A stretch of 64,000 nucleotides of DNA from Clostridium guangxiense (lineage in GTDB: Bacteria; Bacillota; Clostridia; Clostridiales; Clostridiaceae). The translations under genes were made by a program, and so were the position numbers. Positions 50,950 to 60,395 of this stretch are shown piece after piece (the stretch's first letter is position 1; each line of letters opens with the position of its first letter). Below the pieces are notes generated by a model. That model was not told the origin of the DNA. It did no database searches and worked only from the letters and a program-made list of their open reading frames with translations. Location of the stretch: NCBI RefSeq assembly GCF_021043395.1, contig NZ_JAJNKE010000016.1, positions 1 to 64,000 of the forward strand, given 5' to 3'.

Positions 50950-52233
50950 TCATCTATCCCCCAAAATAACAAACGGACTCAAAGCATTAGCTCCCTTATA
51001 AGGTGTAATTGGTTTATTTCTATAAGGAGCACCATTAAATTTATAAATAAAACGAAATACCTGCTCATCATATAAAAATCTTACGTGTATTGATACATCT
51101 GCTGTTGGTGCCTTCTTATCTATTCCAATATACTGCGTAGGATCAGCAAGTATAATATCACCCTTTTTACCTAATGGAGAGCATTGTTCAATAGGAATTA
51201 TAGGTCTATTTAAAAGAGTACTGTATTGCGAACTTGAAGCTCCTCCTGAAGGTAAAAACACCGGTGCCCCTCCTGTTCCTATATTTAAAGCCATGGTATA
51301 AAGCTGTGGCTCAATCTCCTGATTAATATACCAAACCGCATTTGCTCTTAATCTAGCCGGCATAGAACTCCACATTTTGAGTATATTTTCATACTTTATT
51401 GTACTTGCAGCTTGATTTGATTCTTTTGGTACTGCTACAAGTGCATCTGAATTAAGTATTCCAAGTGGCATACCAACACCTGTACCATTTATTATTGCAT
51501 CATCAATTTTAAAAGACATTTCATCTGCATAAGCTTGCCTTACTATTGCTTCAAGGGCTGTTGCATCCTGAAGTAAATCGTCTGTAACATAACAAAGAGC
51601 TAACAATTTCTGAAGTGCCATATCAATTTCTCTAAACTTAGGCTTTGATTTTGTTACAGTTTCTGCTTCAGCTATCCAGTAAGCTTGAACACCACCCCAT
51701 CTACTTCCGTTAGCCCTACTAGTTTCATCAATTCCAAGAGTTCTAAGTCTATTTGTATTTGCACCAATTGGAATCATCCTTATCCTATTCGCAACTTGGC
51801 TTTCTGACATCATAACATCGAACATATCTTGTATAAAATCATTTTCCAGCATAAATCCACCTTCAGAACTTACACTTTCATTTAAACCGGAAGCTGAATT
51901 TTGATATATAAGCCTATTATCCATTCTTCCACCAGGTGAAGATGCCTTTGCTACAGCTTGAAGAAATTCTCCCATGCCACCTTTCCACTTTTTTTCATTT
52001 GGATCTTTAGGTTTTGCATATATAGGTTCATTTACTGGTGTCTTATTAAGTTTTTCTCTTTCTTTTAGCTTGTCTTCTGCTTCTATGGTTTTTTCAAGAT
52101 TCTTAATTTCTGTTTCTAAACTATCATATAATTTTTGTTCTTCCTCAGTCATTGCTCTTGCTGAATCAATGGCACCTTTTACTATAGATGCTTGTGAATC
52201 AAGTTTTTGTTTTAATATTTCTTTTAAATTCAT
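50950..52233 (-). CDS. HK97-family major capsid protein
   Basis: A 427-aa protein. An N-terminal coiled-coil delta/scaffold domain (about 1-95) is followed by the HK97 fold (SVSSEGGFMLENDFIQDMFD, IDDAIINGTGVGMPLGIL, LRANAVWYINQEIEPQLYTM). The delta domain is normally removed by the ClpP-like protease encoded just upstream. Its ATG overlaps the protease stop (ATGA). Confidence 0.95.
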   Translation of the reverse strand: MNLKEILKQKLDSQASIVKGAIDSARAMTEEEQKLYDSLETEIKNLEKTIEAEDKLKEREKLNKTPVNEPIYAKPKDPNEKKWKGGMGEFLQAVAKASSPGGRMDNRLIYQNSASGLNESVSSEGGFMLENDFIQDMFDVMMSESQVANRIRMIPIGANTNRLRTLGIDETSRANGSRWGGVQAYWIAEAETVTKSKPKFREIDMALQKLLALCYVTDDLLQDATALEAIVRQAYADEMSFKIDDAIINGTGVGMPLGILNSDALVAVPKESNQAASTIKYENILKMWSSMPARLRANAVWYINQEIEPQLYTMALNIGTGGAPVFLPSGGASSSQYSTLLNRPIIPIEQCSPLGKKGDIILADPTQYIGIDKKAPTADVSIHVRFLYDEQVFRFIYKFNGAPYRNKPITPYKGANALSPFVILGDR

Positions 52234-53027
52234 ATATTAAATCTCCTCTCATGAATTTCATTTAGTTTTTTATATAAATCTATTGGGACTTGCTTTTCAA
52301 TTTTGGCTGCTATTTTTTTATTATTTATAGGTTCTTCTTTAGGCTTTTCTTCATTTGTAATTGGATTTTTAAATTGTATTTTATTTATTTGAAGATTCTT
52401 ATATTTGGTTATATCAACTTTAAGCCCATTGATAGCAAATATTTCATTATTCAATGAAGCTGATAACTGCTTTTCTTCCTCAATTTCATCTGCAAAGCCA
52501 AGTTCTACTGCCTCTTCTGCTGTCATCCAAGTTTCTGCATCCAATAATTCAACTATTTTATCTTTTTCCATGCCTGTTTTATCTTCATATACTGAAATCA
52601 TACTTTCTCGCACTTTATCCAAATCATCAGCTAATTTTCTAAAATCATTTGCATTACCACTTCCAAAAGACCAAGGATTATGCACCATAAGCATTGCATT
52701 TTTAGGCATTTTAACATTATCTCCTGCCATAGCAATTATTGAAGCTATACTTGCTGCAAGTCCATCAACATAAACATTAACTGTTGCATCATGACGTTTT
52801 AGCATTGAATATATTGCCTGTCCTGCAAACACATCACCACCACCACTGTTTATATAAACATTCAAAGTTTTAACAGCACCAAGAGAATCTAATTCTTCCT
52901 TAAAATTTTTAGGTGTCACTTCATCTCCCCACCAAGTTGAATCACTAATATCTCCATACAGAAGAAGTTCTCCTTCATCACTGTCTTCCTTGGCATTAAA
53001 CTTCCAAAACTTCTTACCCTTACTCAT
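52230..53027 (-). CDS. ClpP-type head maturation protease
   Basis: A 265-aa prohead protease with ClpP motifs NVYINSGGGDVFAG, catalytic Ser93 in AASIASIIAMAG and His116 in MLMVHNPW. The C-terminal ~75 residues are a charged scaffold-like tail. ATG after GGGTGGTGAAAAAC is preferred to the GTG codons inside that ribosome site. It overlaps the portal gene by 8 bases. Confidence 0.93.
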   Translation of the reverse strand: MSKGKKFWKFNAKEDSDEGELLLYGDISDSTWWGDEVTPKNFKEELDSLGAVKTLNVYINSGGGDVFAGQAIYSMLKRHDATVNVYVDGLAASIASIIAMAGDNVKMPKNAMLMVHNPWSFGSGNANDFRKLADDLDKVRESMISVYEDKTGMEKDKIVELLDAETWMTAEEAVELGFADEIEEEKQLSASLNNEIFAINGLKVDITKYKNLQINKIQFKNPITNEEKPKEEPINNKKIAAKIEKQVPIDLYKKLNEIHERRFNI

Positions 53028-54294
53028 GTTTTTCACCACCCTTTGAAATCATTTCATATATTTTTTCTGCCAGTTCCTTATTTTTCGTATCATTAGTACC
53101 AGCTTCATTCATATTCAAAGGTTGCAAGTATATATCTCCATTTGGAATTGGGTCCATATTTTCAAGCCTTCTTATATCATTTACACTTAGCCACCCCCAC
53201 TGTCTACCTTGTGCATAAGCTGAAGCTCTAGTAGCAGCATCTCCTCTTAAGAGTGCATCCACCTTAAATTCAAAATATCTGTTTTTTCTTTTGGATTCAT
53301 CAGAAAGAAGTTGTAAATTTAAATTTTCTTCCCATCTTTTAAACCAAGGAAGCATAGTGTAGACAATAAACTCAAGACTTTGGTGTTCTATATTATTGTT
53401 AGTTGACCTTGTTAAATCCTGCACTAAGTGAAGTGGTATCCTAAATATTCTGCACACATCTTCTATTCTGAATCTCTTAGATTCCAAGAATTGCGCATCT
53501 GTAAGCTTCATTGTAACTTCCTTAAATTGACCTCCACCTTCGAGTATCATCGGCACTCCTGCATTTTGAAGTCCAGTATAGTTTTTCTTAATATCTTTTT
53601 TTAGCCTTTGAAAGGCTTCATCACCCAATTCATTAGGATACTGAAATATTCCACTAGTAGATGCTCTATTAAAATAAAAGTTTCTTTCAAATTTATCTTG
53701 CGATAAACCAATATCAATAGTTAGTGCGGCATAAGTTAAGGGTGTTACTCCTATATAACCATCTAAAGTCAAACCAGGTATATGCAATATTTCATCTCTC
53801 ATTTTAGGTTCAGTTTTTCCATCAATAAAATAAAGAAGCCTACCAGTACTTTTATCTATATCAATTTTTACCCTATTCCATAAAATAGGTCTTAGTTCCA
53901 ATAAGTCACCATGAAGATTAAATACCTTCTGAGCTATAAAATTTCCACCCAAATTCATATTACTCATTCCCGTTTCTTTAAACTGACCTGGTGTCATTTC
54001 TGTATTTGGCGCATAATGTAATATCTGATATTCTGGAGCATCTGTAACTTGAACTCTATTCCCCTTACTGTCTTTTTCATATAAAAATACAGGGCAACTT
54101 GCAAGTGTTTCTGAAAGTACCCTGTTACATGCAAAAACTGCTGTAAAACTCATAGCTGTGTCTGCATCTATATTTACATTACTTGATGTGGGGACATCTT
54201 CTCCACTTAAAAAATCCTGCGAATATTTCTGCAGGACTTCAAACAATGCATTTTGTGGAGTTAAAAAAAGCTTACATCTATCTATAAATTTCAA
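53020..54294 (-). CDS. Phage portal protein (HK97 family)
   Basis: A 424-aa portal with the family motifs SFTAVFACNRVLSETLASCP, GYIGVTPLTYAALTIDIGLS and FRIEDVCRIFRIPLHLVQDL. It forms the dodecameric DNA entry ring. TTG start after AGAAGGTGATGTT. It follows the terminase by 11 bases. Confidence 0.94.
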   Translation of the reverse strand: MKFIDRCKLFLTPQNALFEVLQKYSQDFLSGEDVPTSSNVNIDADTAMSFTAVFACNRVLSETLASCPVFLYEKDSKGNRVQVTDAPEYQILHYAPNTEMTPGQFKETGMSNMNLGGNFIAQKVFNLHGDLLELRPILWNRVKIDIDKSTGRLLYFIDGKTEPKMRDEILHIPGLTLDGYIGVTPLTYAALTIDIGLSQDKFERNFYFNRASTSGIFQYPNELGDEAFQRLKKDIKKNYTGLQNAGVPMILEGGGQFKEVTMKLTDAQFLESKRFRIEDVCRIFRIPLHLVQDLTRSTNNNIEHQSLEFIVYTMLPWFKRWEENLNLQLLSDESKRKNRYFEFKVDALLRGDAATRASAYAQGRQWGWLSVNDIRRLENMDPIPNGDIYLQPLNMNEAGTNDTKNKELAEKIYEMISKGGEKHE

Positions 54295-54305
54295 AACATC
54301 ACCTT

Positions 54306-55856
54306 CTAATCAAGCAAACTTCTCATTCCTCTTTTTTCATAAACTGATTCTTTTGCTTCATGTCTTATTGCCCTATCGAGAGCCATTATTAATGCAACAG
54401 CTCCATCTATTTTTTCAGTAGACTTCTCTTTATCTGGTTTTATATTTCCAGCAGGATCTGTCCTTACAAATATGTTGTCCATCATCCAACTTAAAACTGG
54501 ATGTCCCCCATGTGCTATCTTCTTTTCCAAAGTTATCTTCATAAGTTCCTTTGTTGGTGGACTCATATCTTTGTATCCTTGTCCAAAAGGAATTACTGTA
54601 AAGCCTAAACCATCCAAGTTTTGAACCATTTGTACTGCTCCCCAGCGGTCAAAAGCTATCTCTTTTATATTAAATTTGGTTCCAAGTTCATCTATGAAAT
54701 TTTCAATAAAGCCATAATGAATAACATTACCTTCTGTAGTTTTAAGAAAACCTTGCTTTTTCCATATATCATAAGGGACATGGTCTCTTTTCACTCTAAG
54801 CTTCAAGTTATCCTCTGGTATCCAAAAATAAGCTAAGACATAATATTTATCATCTCCCGGTATTGGCGGAAACACTAAAACAAAGGCTGTAATATCATTA
54901 GTGCTCGAAAGATCCAAGCCACCATAACATTCCCTACCTTTAAGTTTTTCAATATCAACTTCAAAAGAGCACTTATTCCAAACATCCATAGGCATCCATC
55001 GAACTGATTGCTTTACCCATTGATTAAGTCTAAGCTGTCTAAATATATTTTCTTCAGCTGGATTTTCTTTTGCACTATTAAAAGCATCCCTAACCTTTTC
55101 AATAGGTATAGTATGCCCAAGAGAAGGATTAGCCTTATACCAATTTTCTTCTAAACTCCAGTCTTCTTCATCTTTAATTCCATATATAACAGGATAAAAA
55201 GTTCTATCATGTTTTTTACCTCTTAAAATATCCTCCGCTTTTTGATGTACCTCATAACATATAGAGTTTCTATCAGTTCCTGCTGTTGTAATTAAAAAAA
55301 ACAGCGGCTGCATTCTCGCATCACCACTGCCTTTTGTCATAACATCATACAATTCTCTATTTGGTTGTGCATGGAGCTCATCAAAAATTACCCCATGCAC
55401 ATTAAGTCCATGTTTTGAAAATGCCTCTGAGGATAAAACTTGATAGAAGCTTCCAAGAGGTATATACACTAATCTTTTTTGAGATATTACAGGTTTTATT
55501 CTTTTCTTAAGTGCTGGACATTGGTCCACCATATCCACTGCAACATCAAATACAATAGATGCCTGCTGTCTATCTGCAGCACAACCATAAACCTCGGCTC
55601 CCCACTCATTATCTGCACAAGTAAGATAAAGTGCTACTGCAGCTGCAATTTCACTTTTTCCATTCTTTTTTGGTATTTCCACATATGCTGTATTGTACTG
55701 CCTGAATCCATTGTCTTTAACATTTCCAAATATATCTTTAATGATTTTATCCTGCCAAGGTAATAAATCAAAAGGAACTCCATGCCACACACCTTTTGTG
55801 TGCTTTAAATTATTTATGAACTTTACTACCCTTTCTGCTTTCTTTTCATCAAACAC
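54306..55856 (-). CDS. Terminase large subunit
   Basis: A 516-aa packaging motor. The ATPase domain has the adenine motif PFDLLPWQDKII, Walker A EIPKKNGKSE and Walker B VIFDELHAQPN. The nuclease domain begins with YGGLDLSSTNDITAFVLVF and has later acidic residues (AFDRWGAVQM, EKIDGAVALIMALDRA). GTG start. It translocates DNA into proheads and cuts the concatemer. Confidence 0.95.
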   Translation of the reverse strand: MFDEKKAERVVKFINNLKHTKGVWHGVPFDLLPWQDKIIKDIFGNVKDNGFRQYNTAYVEIPKKNGKSEIAAAVALYLTCADNEWGAEVYGCAADRQQASIVFDVAVDMVDQCPALKKRIKPVISQKRLVYIPLGSFYQVLSSEAFSKHGLNVHGVIFDELHAQPNRELYDVMTKGSGDARMQPLFFLITTAGTDRNSICYEVHQKAEDILRGKKHDRTFYPVIYGIKDEEDWSLEENWYKANPSLGHTIPIEKVRDAFNSAKENPAEENIFRQLRLNQWVKQSVRWMPMDVWNKCSFEVDIEKLKGRECYGGLDLSSTNDITAFVLVFPPIPGDDKYYVLAYFWIPEDNLKLRVKRDHVPYDIWKKQGFLKTTEGNVIHYGFIENFIDELGTKFNIKEIAFDRWGAVQMVQNLDGLGFTVIPFGQGYKDMSPPTKELMKITLEKKIAHGGHPVLSWMMDNIFVRTDPAGNIKPDKEKSTEKIDGAVALIMALDRAIRHEAKESVYEKRGMRSLLD

Positions 55857-55858
55857 TT

Positions 55859-56329
55859 TTACACCATCCTTAGAATATCTTCCATTGGATCTGATGTATC
55901 TGCTTTTGAAGTTCCAGCATTTATCCTAGACCTTGCAGATGGAGTAAGTCCAAATTCTGAGCAGAAATCCTTCATGATTTTAAGATATGTTTGTGCTATA
56001 GATACCTGCGGCACTTGTTGAATATATCCTGATGGTGTTTTAAAAATAGTACCATGCTTTGTTAAAAATTCTTCTGCTTCCTTCCATCTTGCATATGCTT
56101 GACAATAACCTGCAAAAGCAGCCGCATCAACTTTTGTAAGTACACCTATTTGTTCTAATGTCTTTGTCATCCTTCTCCACTCTTTTTTTGCCTCTGGCTC
56201 AAGCCATGACGGACATTTTGGAGCTTTATTTTCTGGCCTTGGTTCATTTAAATTTAAAGGTCTTTTTCCTGGATTCCCTTCAAGGACTTTTAGAGCTGTA
56301 GGCTTTGGTTTTCTTCCTCTTGTCGCCAT
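55859..56329 (-). CDS. Terminase small subunit, P27 family
   Basis: A 156-aa DNA-recognition subunit (RGRKPKPTALKVLEGNPGKR, PKCPSWLEPEAKKEWRRM, EFGLTPSARSRI). ATG after GGAGGTGAACCCC is the chosen start; a GTG three codons earlier lies in the ribosome site. The large subunit follows after two bases. Confidence 0.92.
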   Translation of the reverse strand: MATRGRKPKPTALKVLEGNPGKRPLNLNEPRPENKAPKCPSWLEPEAKKEWRRMTKTLEQIGVLTKVDAAAFAGYCQAYARWKEAEEFLTKHGTIFKTPSGYIQQVPQVSIAQTYLKIMKDFCSEFGLTPSARSRINAGTSKADTSDPMEDILRMV

Positions 56330-56369
56330 GGGGTTCACCTCCTAAAAATAGTAATAGAAAGAATTCCTC

Positions 56370-57251
56370 CTATTTATATAATTCTAATAATTCATCAAAC
56401 TTTATAGATATTCCACACTTTTTTAATCTTTCTTCTCTTTGTTTAAATAAAATATATAGCATATCTTTTTTATCACTTAATTCAGCATGGTGAAGTTTCT
56501 TATGACAGACAACACATAAACTAACTATATTAGCTTCTACATCTAAACTCTTATCAAACTTTTCTTGATAACCCATAGGAATTAAATGATGGCTTTCAAC
56601 ATAGTTTTCTCCTGTTGATTTAGCTTTGAAATATTCATGATTTGGATCTATTGTACATTTAAATTTTGCACTAATCAAAACTCTTTTTGCTACCACTGGA
56701 TCTCTTGCCCATTGATTTATAATACTTTTTCCCAATTTGTTTTTATCTTTTGGTACATCTTCAAAATTTTCATTAGGAACTACTGCCAATAAAACTTTTT
56801 CTTGGTATGACATATTGTATTGTTTCTTTTTATCTTCCAGTAAGCTAAGAATCTGACTTAATTTATTTATATCTAAAAATTGTTTAGAATTAGAAAATCG
56901 TTGAAATTTACAATCTATATTTGTTAATTCATTTGCTTCTATGGGTTGAAATATTTCTATAGTATCCTTATAAAATAATATCGACCCCTTGTATTCTCCA
57001 TACTTATCATTTTGTATACCATTAAGTTGTGCTGATGCAATTATTTTATTGTCATATTGAAATAATATTAAACTTCCATTACTACTGTTTATTCCTTGCT
57101 TTCTATAATAATATTTGCAATCCTCTCTATAAGTTAAACAGTTCAAAAAATATTCTTCTTGCACTTCTTCAATTAGTTCATTATTGAATTCTTCTGTACT
57201 CATAGGCATAATTCTTATTTCTGGAACTTCTTTATTTTTTAATATAAACAT
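56370..57251 (-). CDS. HNH endonuclease with unknown N-terminal domain
   Basis: A 293-aa protein. The C-terminal HNH domain is clear: ESHHLIPMGYQEKF, then NIVSLCVVCHKKLHHAE with zinc Cys pair. The N-terminal ~190 residues are a separate domain (SNGSLILFQYDNKIIASAQL, GSILFYKDTIEIFQPIEA) resembling the DNA-recognition parts of McrA-like modified-DNA nucleases. The arrangement suggests a defence nuclease carried as cargo rather than the packaging HNH. ATG after GGGGGATGTAT is the chosen start. Confidence 0.75.
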   Translation of the reverse strand: MFILKNKEVPEIRIMPMSTEEFNNELIEEVQEEYFLNCLTYREDCKYYYRKQGINSSNGSLILFQYDNKIIASAQLNGIQNDKYGEYKGSILFYKDTIEIFQPIEANELTNIDCKFQRFSNSKQFLDINKLSQILSLLEDKKKQYNMSYQEKVLLAVVPNENFEDVPKDKNKLGKSIINQWARDPVVAKRVLISAKFKCTIDPNHEYFKAKSTGENYVESHHLIPMGYQEKFDKSLDVEANIVSLCVVCHKKLHHAELSDKKDMLYILFKQREERLKKCGISIKFDELLELYK

Positions 57252-57345
57252 ATACATCCCCCATTCCTTTCTTCTATTATACAGAATTAGAGGATGTTTT
57301 TTTTTAATTGAAAGTTCATAATAATAATATAACTTTAAACTATTC

Positions 57346-58074
57346 TTATCTAATCTTAATATCCTCCTTCTTATTTCTAAATGAACCGTTTCCGTTTAAG
57401 TTTTTAAGTAATTGATTCCTTGCCTCTTTATACCTATTGCCTATAAATCCAAGCCTTAAAAGCCAAGTCCTAAAGGTATATTTTTCATTATCGGTTTGTC
57501 TTTCTTTTGCTGATGAATATTTAATCTTTTTTGAACTTTCATTAAGTGCTTCAGCAAATTGATTAGCAGTTTTAGTGTTCTCAAAGCTCTCTACAAATTT
57601 AAATTGTAAAATACCTTTTTTAAAATCAAATTTAATACCTTGGCACTTTTCCAATCCAATTTCTATTGCTACTATTTTAAAATCTTCAACGCCTACAATC
57701 CTTACATCGTTTATTCCTTTTATAAATGCTTCCGTAACGATATCATTTTCAATTTCCATCGCCTTTTTGATAAGCGTCTGCTTGCTGGCTATCATGTTTA
57801 TTAAATTTCTTAGGCTAATTCCTGTGTGTTCTTCCATTAAAAAAGTCACTTCTGAATCTTCAGCTTCTTCTTTTACTTGAACTTCTTCAGAATTCCTTAG
57901 TAGCTCTTCAAGTTCTATAACTACACCTTCTGAATTTTCAACCTTGCCAGCTTTATCAATAATCATAACTCCTTCTGTTGTTTCTATTTGGTATGCAAAA
58001 CTTGGTGCTCCCATGTACTTTGGTTTAACACCGAAATGCTCACCTAATAATTTTACGATTTCTTTTCTTTCCAT
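57346..58074 (-). CDS. Phage 'virulence-related' family protein
   Basis: A 242-aa protein with a start common in clostridial phages (ERKEIVKLLGEHFGVKPKYM, GAPSFAYQIETTEGVMIIDK), an acidic middle and a C-terminal part (EGIKFDFKKGILQFKFV-like; RTWLLRLGFIGNRYKEARNQ). Proteins of this sort are often labelled virulence-related, but their function is unknown. AGGAGGAATGCATT-ATG gives the start. Confidence 0.75.
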   Translation of the reverse strand: MERKEIVKLLGEHFGVKPKYMGAPSFAYQIETTEGVMIIDKAGKVENSEGVVIELEELLRNSEEVQVKEEAEDSEVTFLMEEHTGISLRNLINMIASKQTLIKKAMEIENDIVTEAFIKGINDVRIVGVEDFKIVAIEIGLEKCQGIKFDFKKGILQFKFVESFENTKTANQFAEALNESSKKIKYSSAKERQTDNEKYTFRTWLLRLGFIGNRYKEARNQLLKNLNGNGSFRNKKEDIKIR

Positions 58075-58149
58075 AATGCATTCCTCCTGTACTTTTTTGT
58101 TACTACATTAATCACTCTAAAGCACAGTAATATCAAGTACTATTTAATA

Positions 58150-58413
58150 TTAATTGCCTAAAACCTTATAATATCCCCTTGATATTCTTTCAAAATCTTC
58201 ATATCGTGTTCCATGATTTTTAGGAGCATTCTTACAGCATCTCGAAGTTACATGCGTTCTTATTGTGTTTTCTGAATAATTAGTACCCCTATTTTTTAAA
58301 TAACTTATTACTTCATTGACTGTGAAAACATTCTTTCCCTTTTCAGTTATAATTGATATTGCAACTGCTCTTACCTCATCTCTACAATTAGATTCTTTAA
58401 TCACAAAAATCAT
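58150..58413 (-). CDS. Winged-helix small protein (DUF7669-like)
   Basis: An 87-aa protein that reads as one winged helix: RDEVRAVAISIITEKGKNVF, TVNEVISYLKNRGTNYSENT, IRTHVTSRC, then RYEDFERISRGYYKVL. It matches the small DUF7669-like domain found near restriction and phage genes. It probably binds DNA. Confidence 0.7.
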   Translation of the reverse strand: MIFVIKESNCRDEVRAVAISIITEKGKNVFTVNEVISYLKNRGTNYSENTIRTHVTSRCCKNAPKNHGTRYEDFERISRGYYKVLGN

Positions 58414-58525
58414 CTCCACCTTCTTTTAATTATAATTATAGTTTTTTATTTTTAATTTTTCTAGTAATCGAGTATTATGATTAGGTGACTATGAGTCTGT
58501 ATTGTGACTAAATAATATGTTTAAA

Positions 58526-58550
58526 CTAAAAAAAGCCAGCTTGGCTTTTT
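58526..58550 (-). terminator. Intrinsic terminator
   Basis: AAAAGCCA / TGGCTTTT with a tiny AGCT-type centre, followed by TTTAGTTT on the minus strand, directly at the stop of the 103-aa gene. Confidence 0.75.
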
Positions 58551-58860
58551 ACTCTTCTAATGCTGTATATCTTGGGTATGTGTATCCTTCTGAATCTATC
58601 AATATGCTTTTCTTTGTTTTTGTATTTCTAACTCTTATACATCTTAATTCTCCTTTCGAATTGCTGCCCCCATCTTCTTTTGTTATCCAAGGTTGATCCT
58701 TACAAAAATCTTTTGCAAATTCTTTGAATTCTTCATCGTTTAATTTAACTTCTTTTATAACTTCATAATCTGTTCCTTTTAATCCGTTGGCTTTTGCTTC
58801 TTTTGTAAGTTCTTTAAGTTCCTTTAAATTTAAAACCTTTCTTCCAAATAATGCTCTCAT
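58549..58860 (-). CDS. Unknown small phage protein
   Basis: A 103-aa charged protein (VLNLKELKELTKEAKANGLK, FKEFAKDFCKDQPWITKEDG, KKSILIDSEGYTYPRYTALE). The C-terminal end resembles small conserved phage proteins of unknown role. ATG after GGAGGGAAATAAA is the start; the longer open frame upstream has no ribosome site. Confidence 0.65.
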   Translation of the reverse strand: MRALFGRKVLNLKELKELTKEAKANGLKGTDYEVIKEVKLNDEEFKEFAKDFCKDQPWITKEDGGSNSKGELRCIRVRNTKTKKSILIDSEGYTYPRYTALEE

Positions 58861-58928
58861 TTTATTTCCCTCCATGTGTTTTTTTGTTATACTATATATC
58901 ACTCTAAAACACAGTAATAGCAAGGGTT

Positions 58929-60173
58929 TTATTCACTTTTAATTACATTCTTATAGGCTGTTTTATTGCCTTTTCTAATTAGGAAAACTTTATCTTCCCC
59001 TGCAGTTTCAATATATCTTTTAATAATAACATCACAGTACTTTTCATCAAGTTCCACTGCGTAACATATTCTTCCTGTCTGCTCACAGGCAATAAGCGTA
59101 GAACCACTTCCAGCAAAGGGCTCAAATACTATACAGTTTGTCATGCTGCTATTTTGAATGGGGTAAGCTATTAGAGGTACAGGCTTCATTGTTGGATGAT
59201 CTGGACTTTTACTTGGTCTATCAAAATTCCATACAGTAGTTTGTTTCCTATCCGAATACCATCTATGCTTTCCTGTTGGCTTCCACCCATAAAGTACAGG
59301 CTCATGCTGAAATTGATAATCGCTTCTTCCTAAAACTAATGACTGCTTCACCCAAACACACACGCTGGAAAGATGAAAACCTGACTCTTTAAAAGCCTTT
59401 CTAAAATTCAAACCTTCTGTATCAGCATGAAAAATATAAGCTCCTGCCCCATCATCTAATGCTGAATAGATATTTTTAAAAGCAGCTAATAAAAATTCGT
59501 GAAAACTCTTATCATCCATACTATCATTTTTAATAACTCTTTCATTTTCTTTTCCCGCAGAATAATTAACATTGTACGGTGGATCAGTAACACATAAATT
59601 TGCCTTTTTTCCATCCATAAGTTTTTCAACATCTGAAATCTTAGTGCTGTCTCCACATATTAATTTATGTTTGCCCAAAAGCCATATATCTCCCAGCTTA
59701 GTTATGGGTTCTTTTATTTCTTCAAGAGCTTTATCTGCATCAAAGTCATCATCCTTAACTTCTTTATCATGAACTTTTGAAAATAAATCTTCTATTTCAG
59801 CGGCATCAAAACCTGTAAGAGAAATATCGAACATGGATTTATCAAGTTCATCTAAAATATCAGCTAACTTTGGCATATCCCATTCTCCACTTACTTTGTT
59901 AAGAGCTATATTTAAAGCCTTTTCTTCATCTGTATCTATATCAATAACAACACATTCTATCTCTTTTGCACCCTCATGCTTTAAAACCTTAAATCTTTGA
60001 TGTCCTCCAACTATATTACCTGTTTTCTTATTCCAAATTACAGGTTCTACATATCCAAAGGTTTCAATTGATCTTTTAAGCTTTTCATATTCAGGATTAC
60101 CCGGTTTTAAATCTTTCCTTGGATTATATTTAGCTGGATTAAGTTTTTCAACTGCTATTTTCTGAATCTCCAT
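58929..60173 (-). CDS. ParB-domain fused DNA N4/N6 methyltransferase
   Basis: A 414-aa enzyme. An N-terminal ParB/sulfiredoxin-like domain (about 1-130; IVGGHQRFKVL at 54-64) joins a beta-class methyltransferase with DPPY at 197-200 (TDPPYNVNY) before the SAM-binding FEPFAGSGSTLIACEQTGR. It should methylate adenine N6 or cytosine N4 in phage DNA, probably to escape host restriction. There is no partner nuclease beside it. GAAGGTGAGAAG-ATG gives the start. Confidence 0.93.
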   Translation of the reverse strand: MEIQKIAVEKLNPAKYNPRKDLKPGNPEYEKLKRSIETFGYVEPVIWNKKTGNIVGGHQRFKVLKHEGAKEIECVVIDIDTDEEKALNIALNKVSGEWDMPKLADILDELDKSMFDISLTGFDAAEIEDLFSKVHDKEVKDDDFDADKALEEIKEPITKLGDIWLLGKHKLICGDSTKISDVEKLMDGKKANLCVTDPPYNVNYSAGKENERVIKNDSMDDKSFHEFLLAAFKNIYSALDDGAGAYIFHADTEGLNFRKAFKESGFHLSSVCVWVKQSLVLGRSDYQFQHEPVLYGWKPTGKHRWYSDRKQTTVWNFDRPSKSPDHPTMKPVPLIAYPIQNSSMTNCIVFEPFAGSGSTLIACEQTGRICYAVELDEKYCDVIIKRYIETAGEDKVFLIRKGNKTAYKNVIKSE

Positions 60174-60198
60174 CTTCTCACCTTCTTTAAAACAATAA

Positions 60199-60246
60199 AA
60201 AATGCCCTAAAAAGTACAAGTTTTCACTAAACTTTTTTAAGGCATA
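60199..60246 (-). terminator. Terminator-like stem before the methylase gene
   Basis: ATGCCTTAAAAAAGTT pairs imperfectly with AACTTGTACTTTTTAGGGCAT and is followed by TTTTTTATTG on the minus strand. It separates the GC-rich block and HNH gene from the methylase. Confidence 0.6.
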
Positions 60247-60299
60247 AATCTTCTTAAACTATTTGAACTTCTATGTTCTTTATCTCAAAATTCGCTCTT

Positions 60300-60395
60300 A
60301 TACCCCCCTCTGGAATTTTGCGTTTTTTCACACGAAGGGGACCACCCGGCCTTTTTCGTTTAAGTCTAGAGGAAATGTATCCCCCTCCCCATCTT
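60300..60395. other. GC-rich block next to HNH gene, candidate cos region
   Basis: In an otherwise very AT-rich prophage this block carries ATACCCCCCTCTGG, then GAAGGGGACCACCCGGCC, then TATCCCCCTCCCC, and no gene. Cohesive-end phages often place cos beside a small HNH nuclease gene. The composition and place fit this; the exact cut is unknown. Confidence 0.45.
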
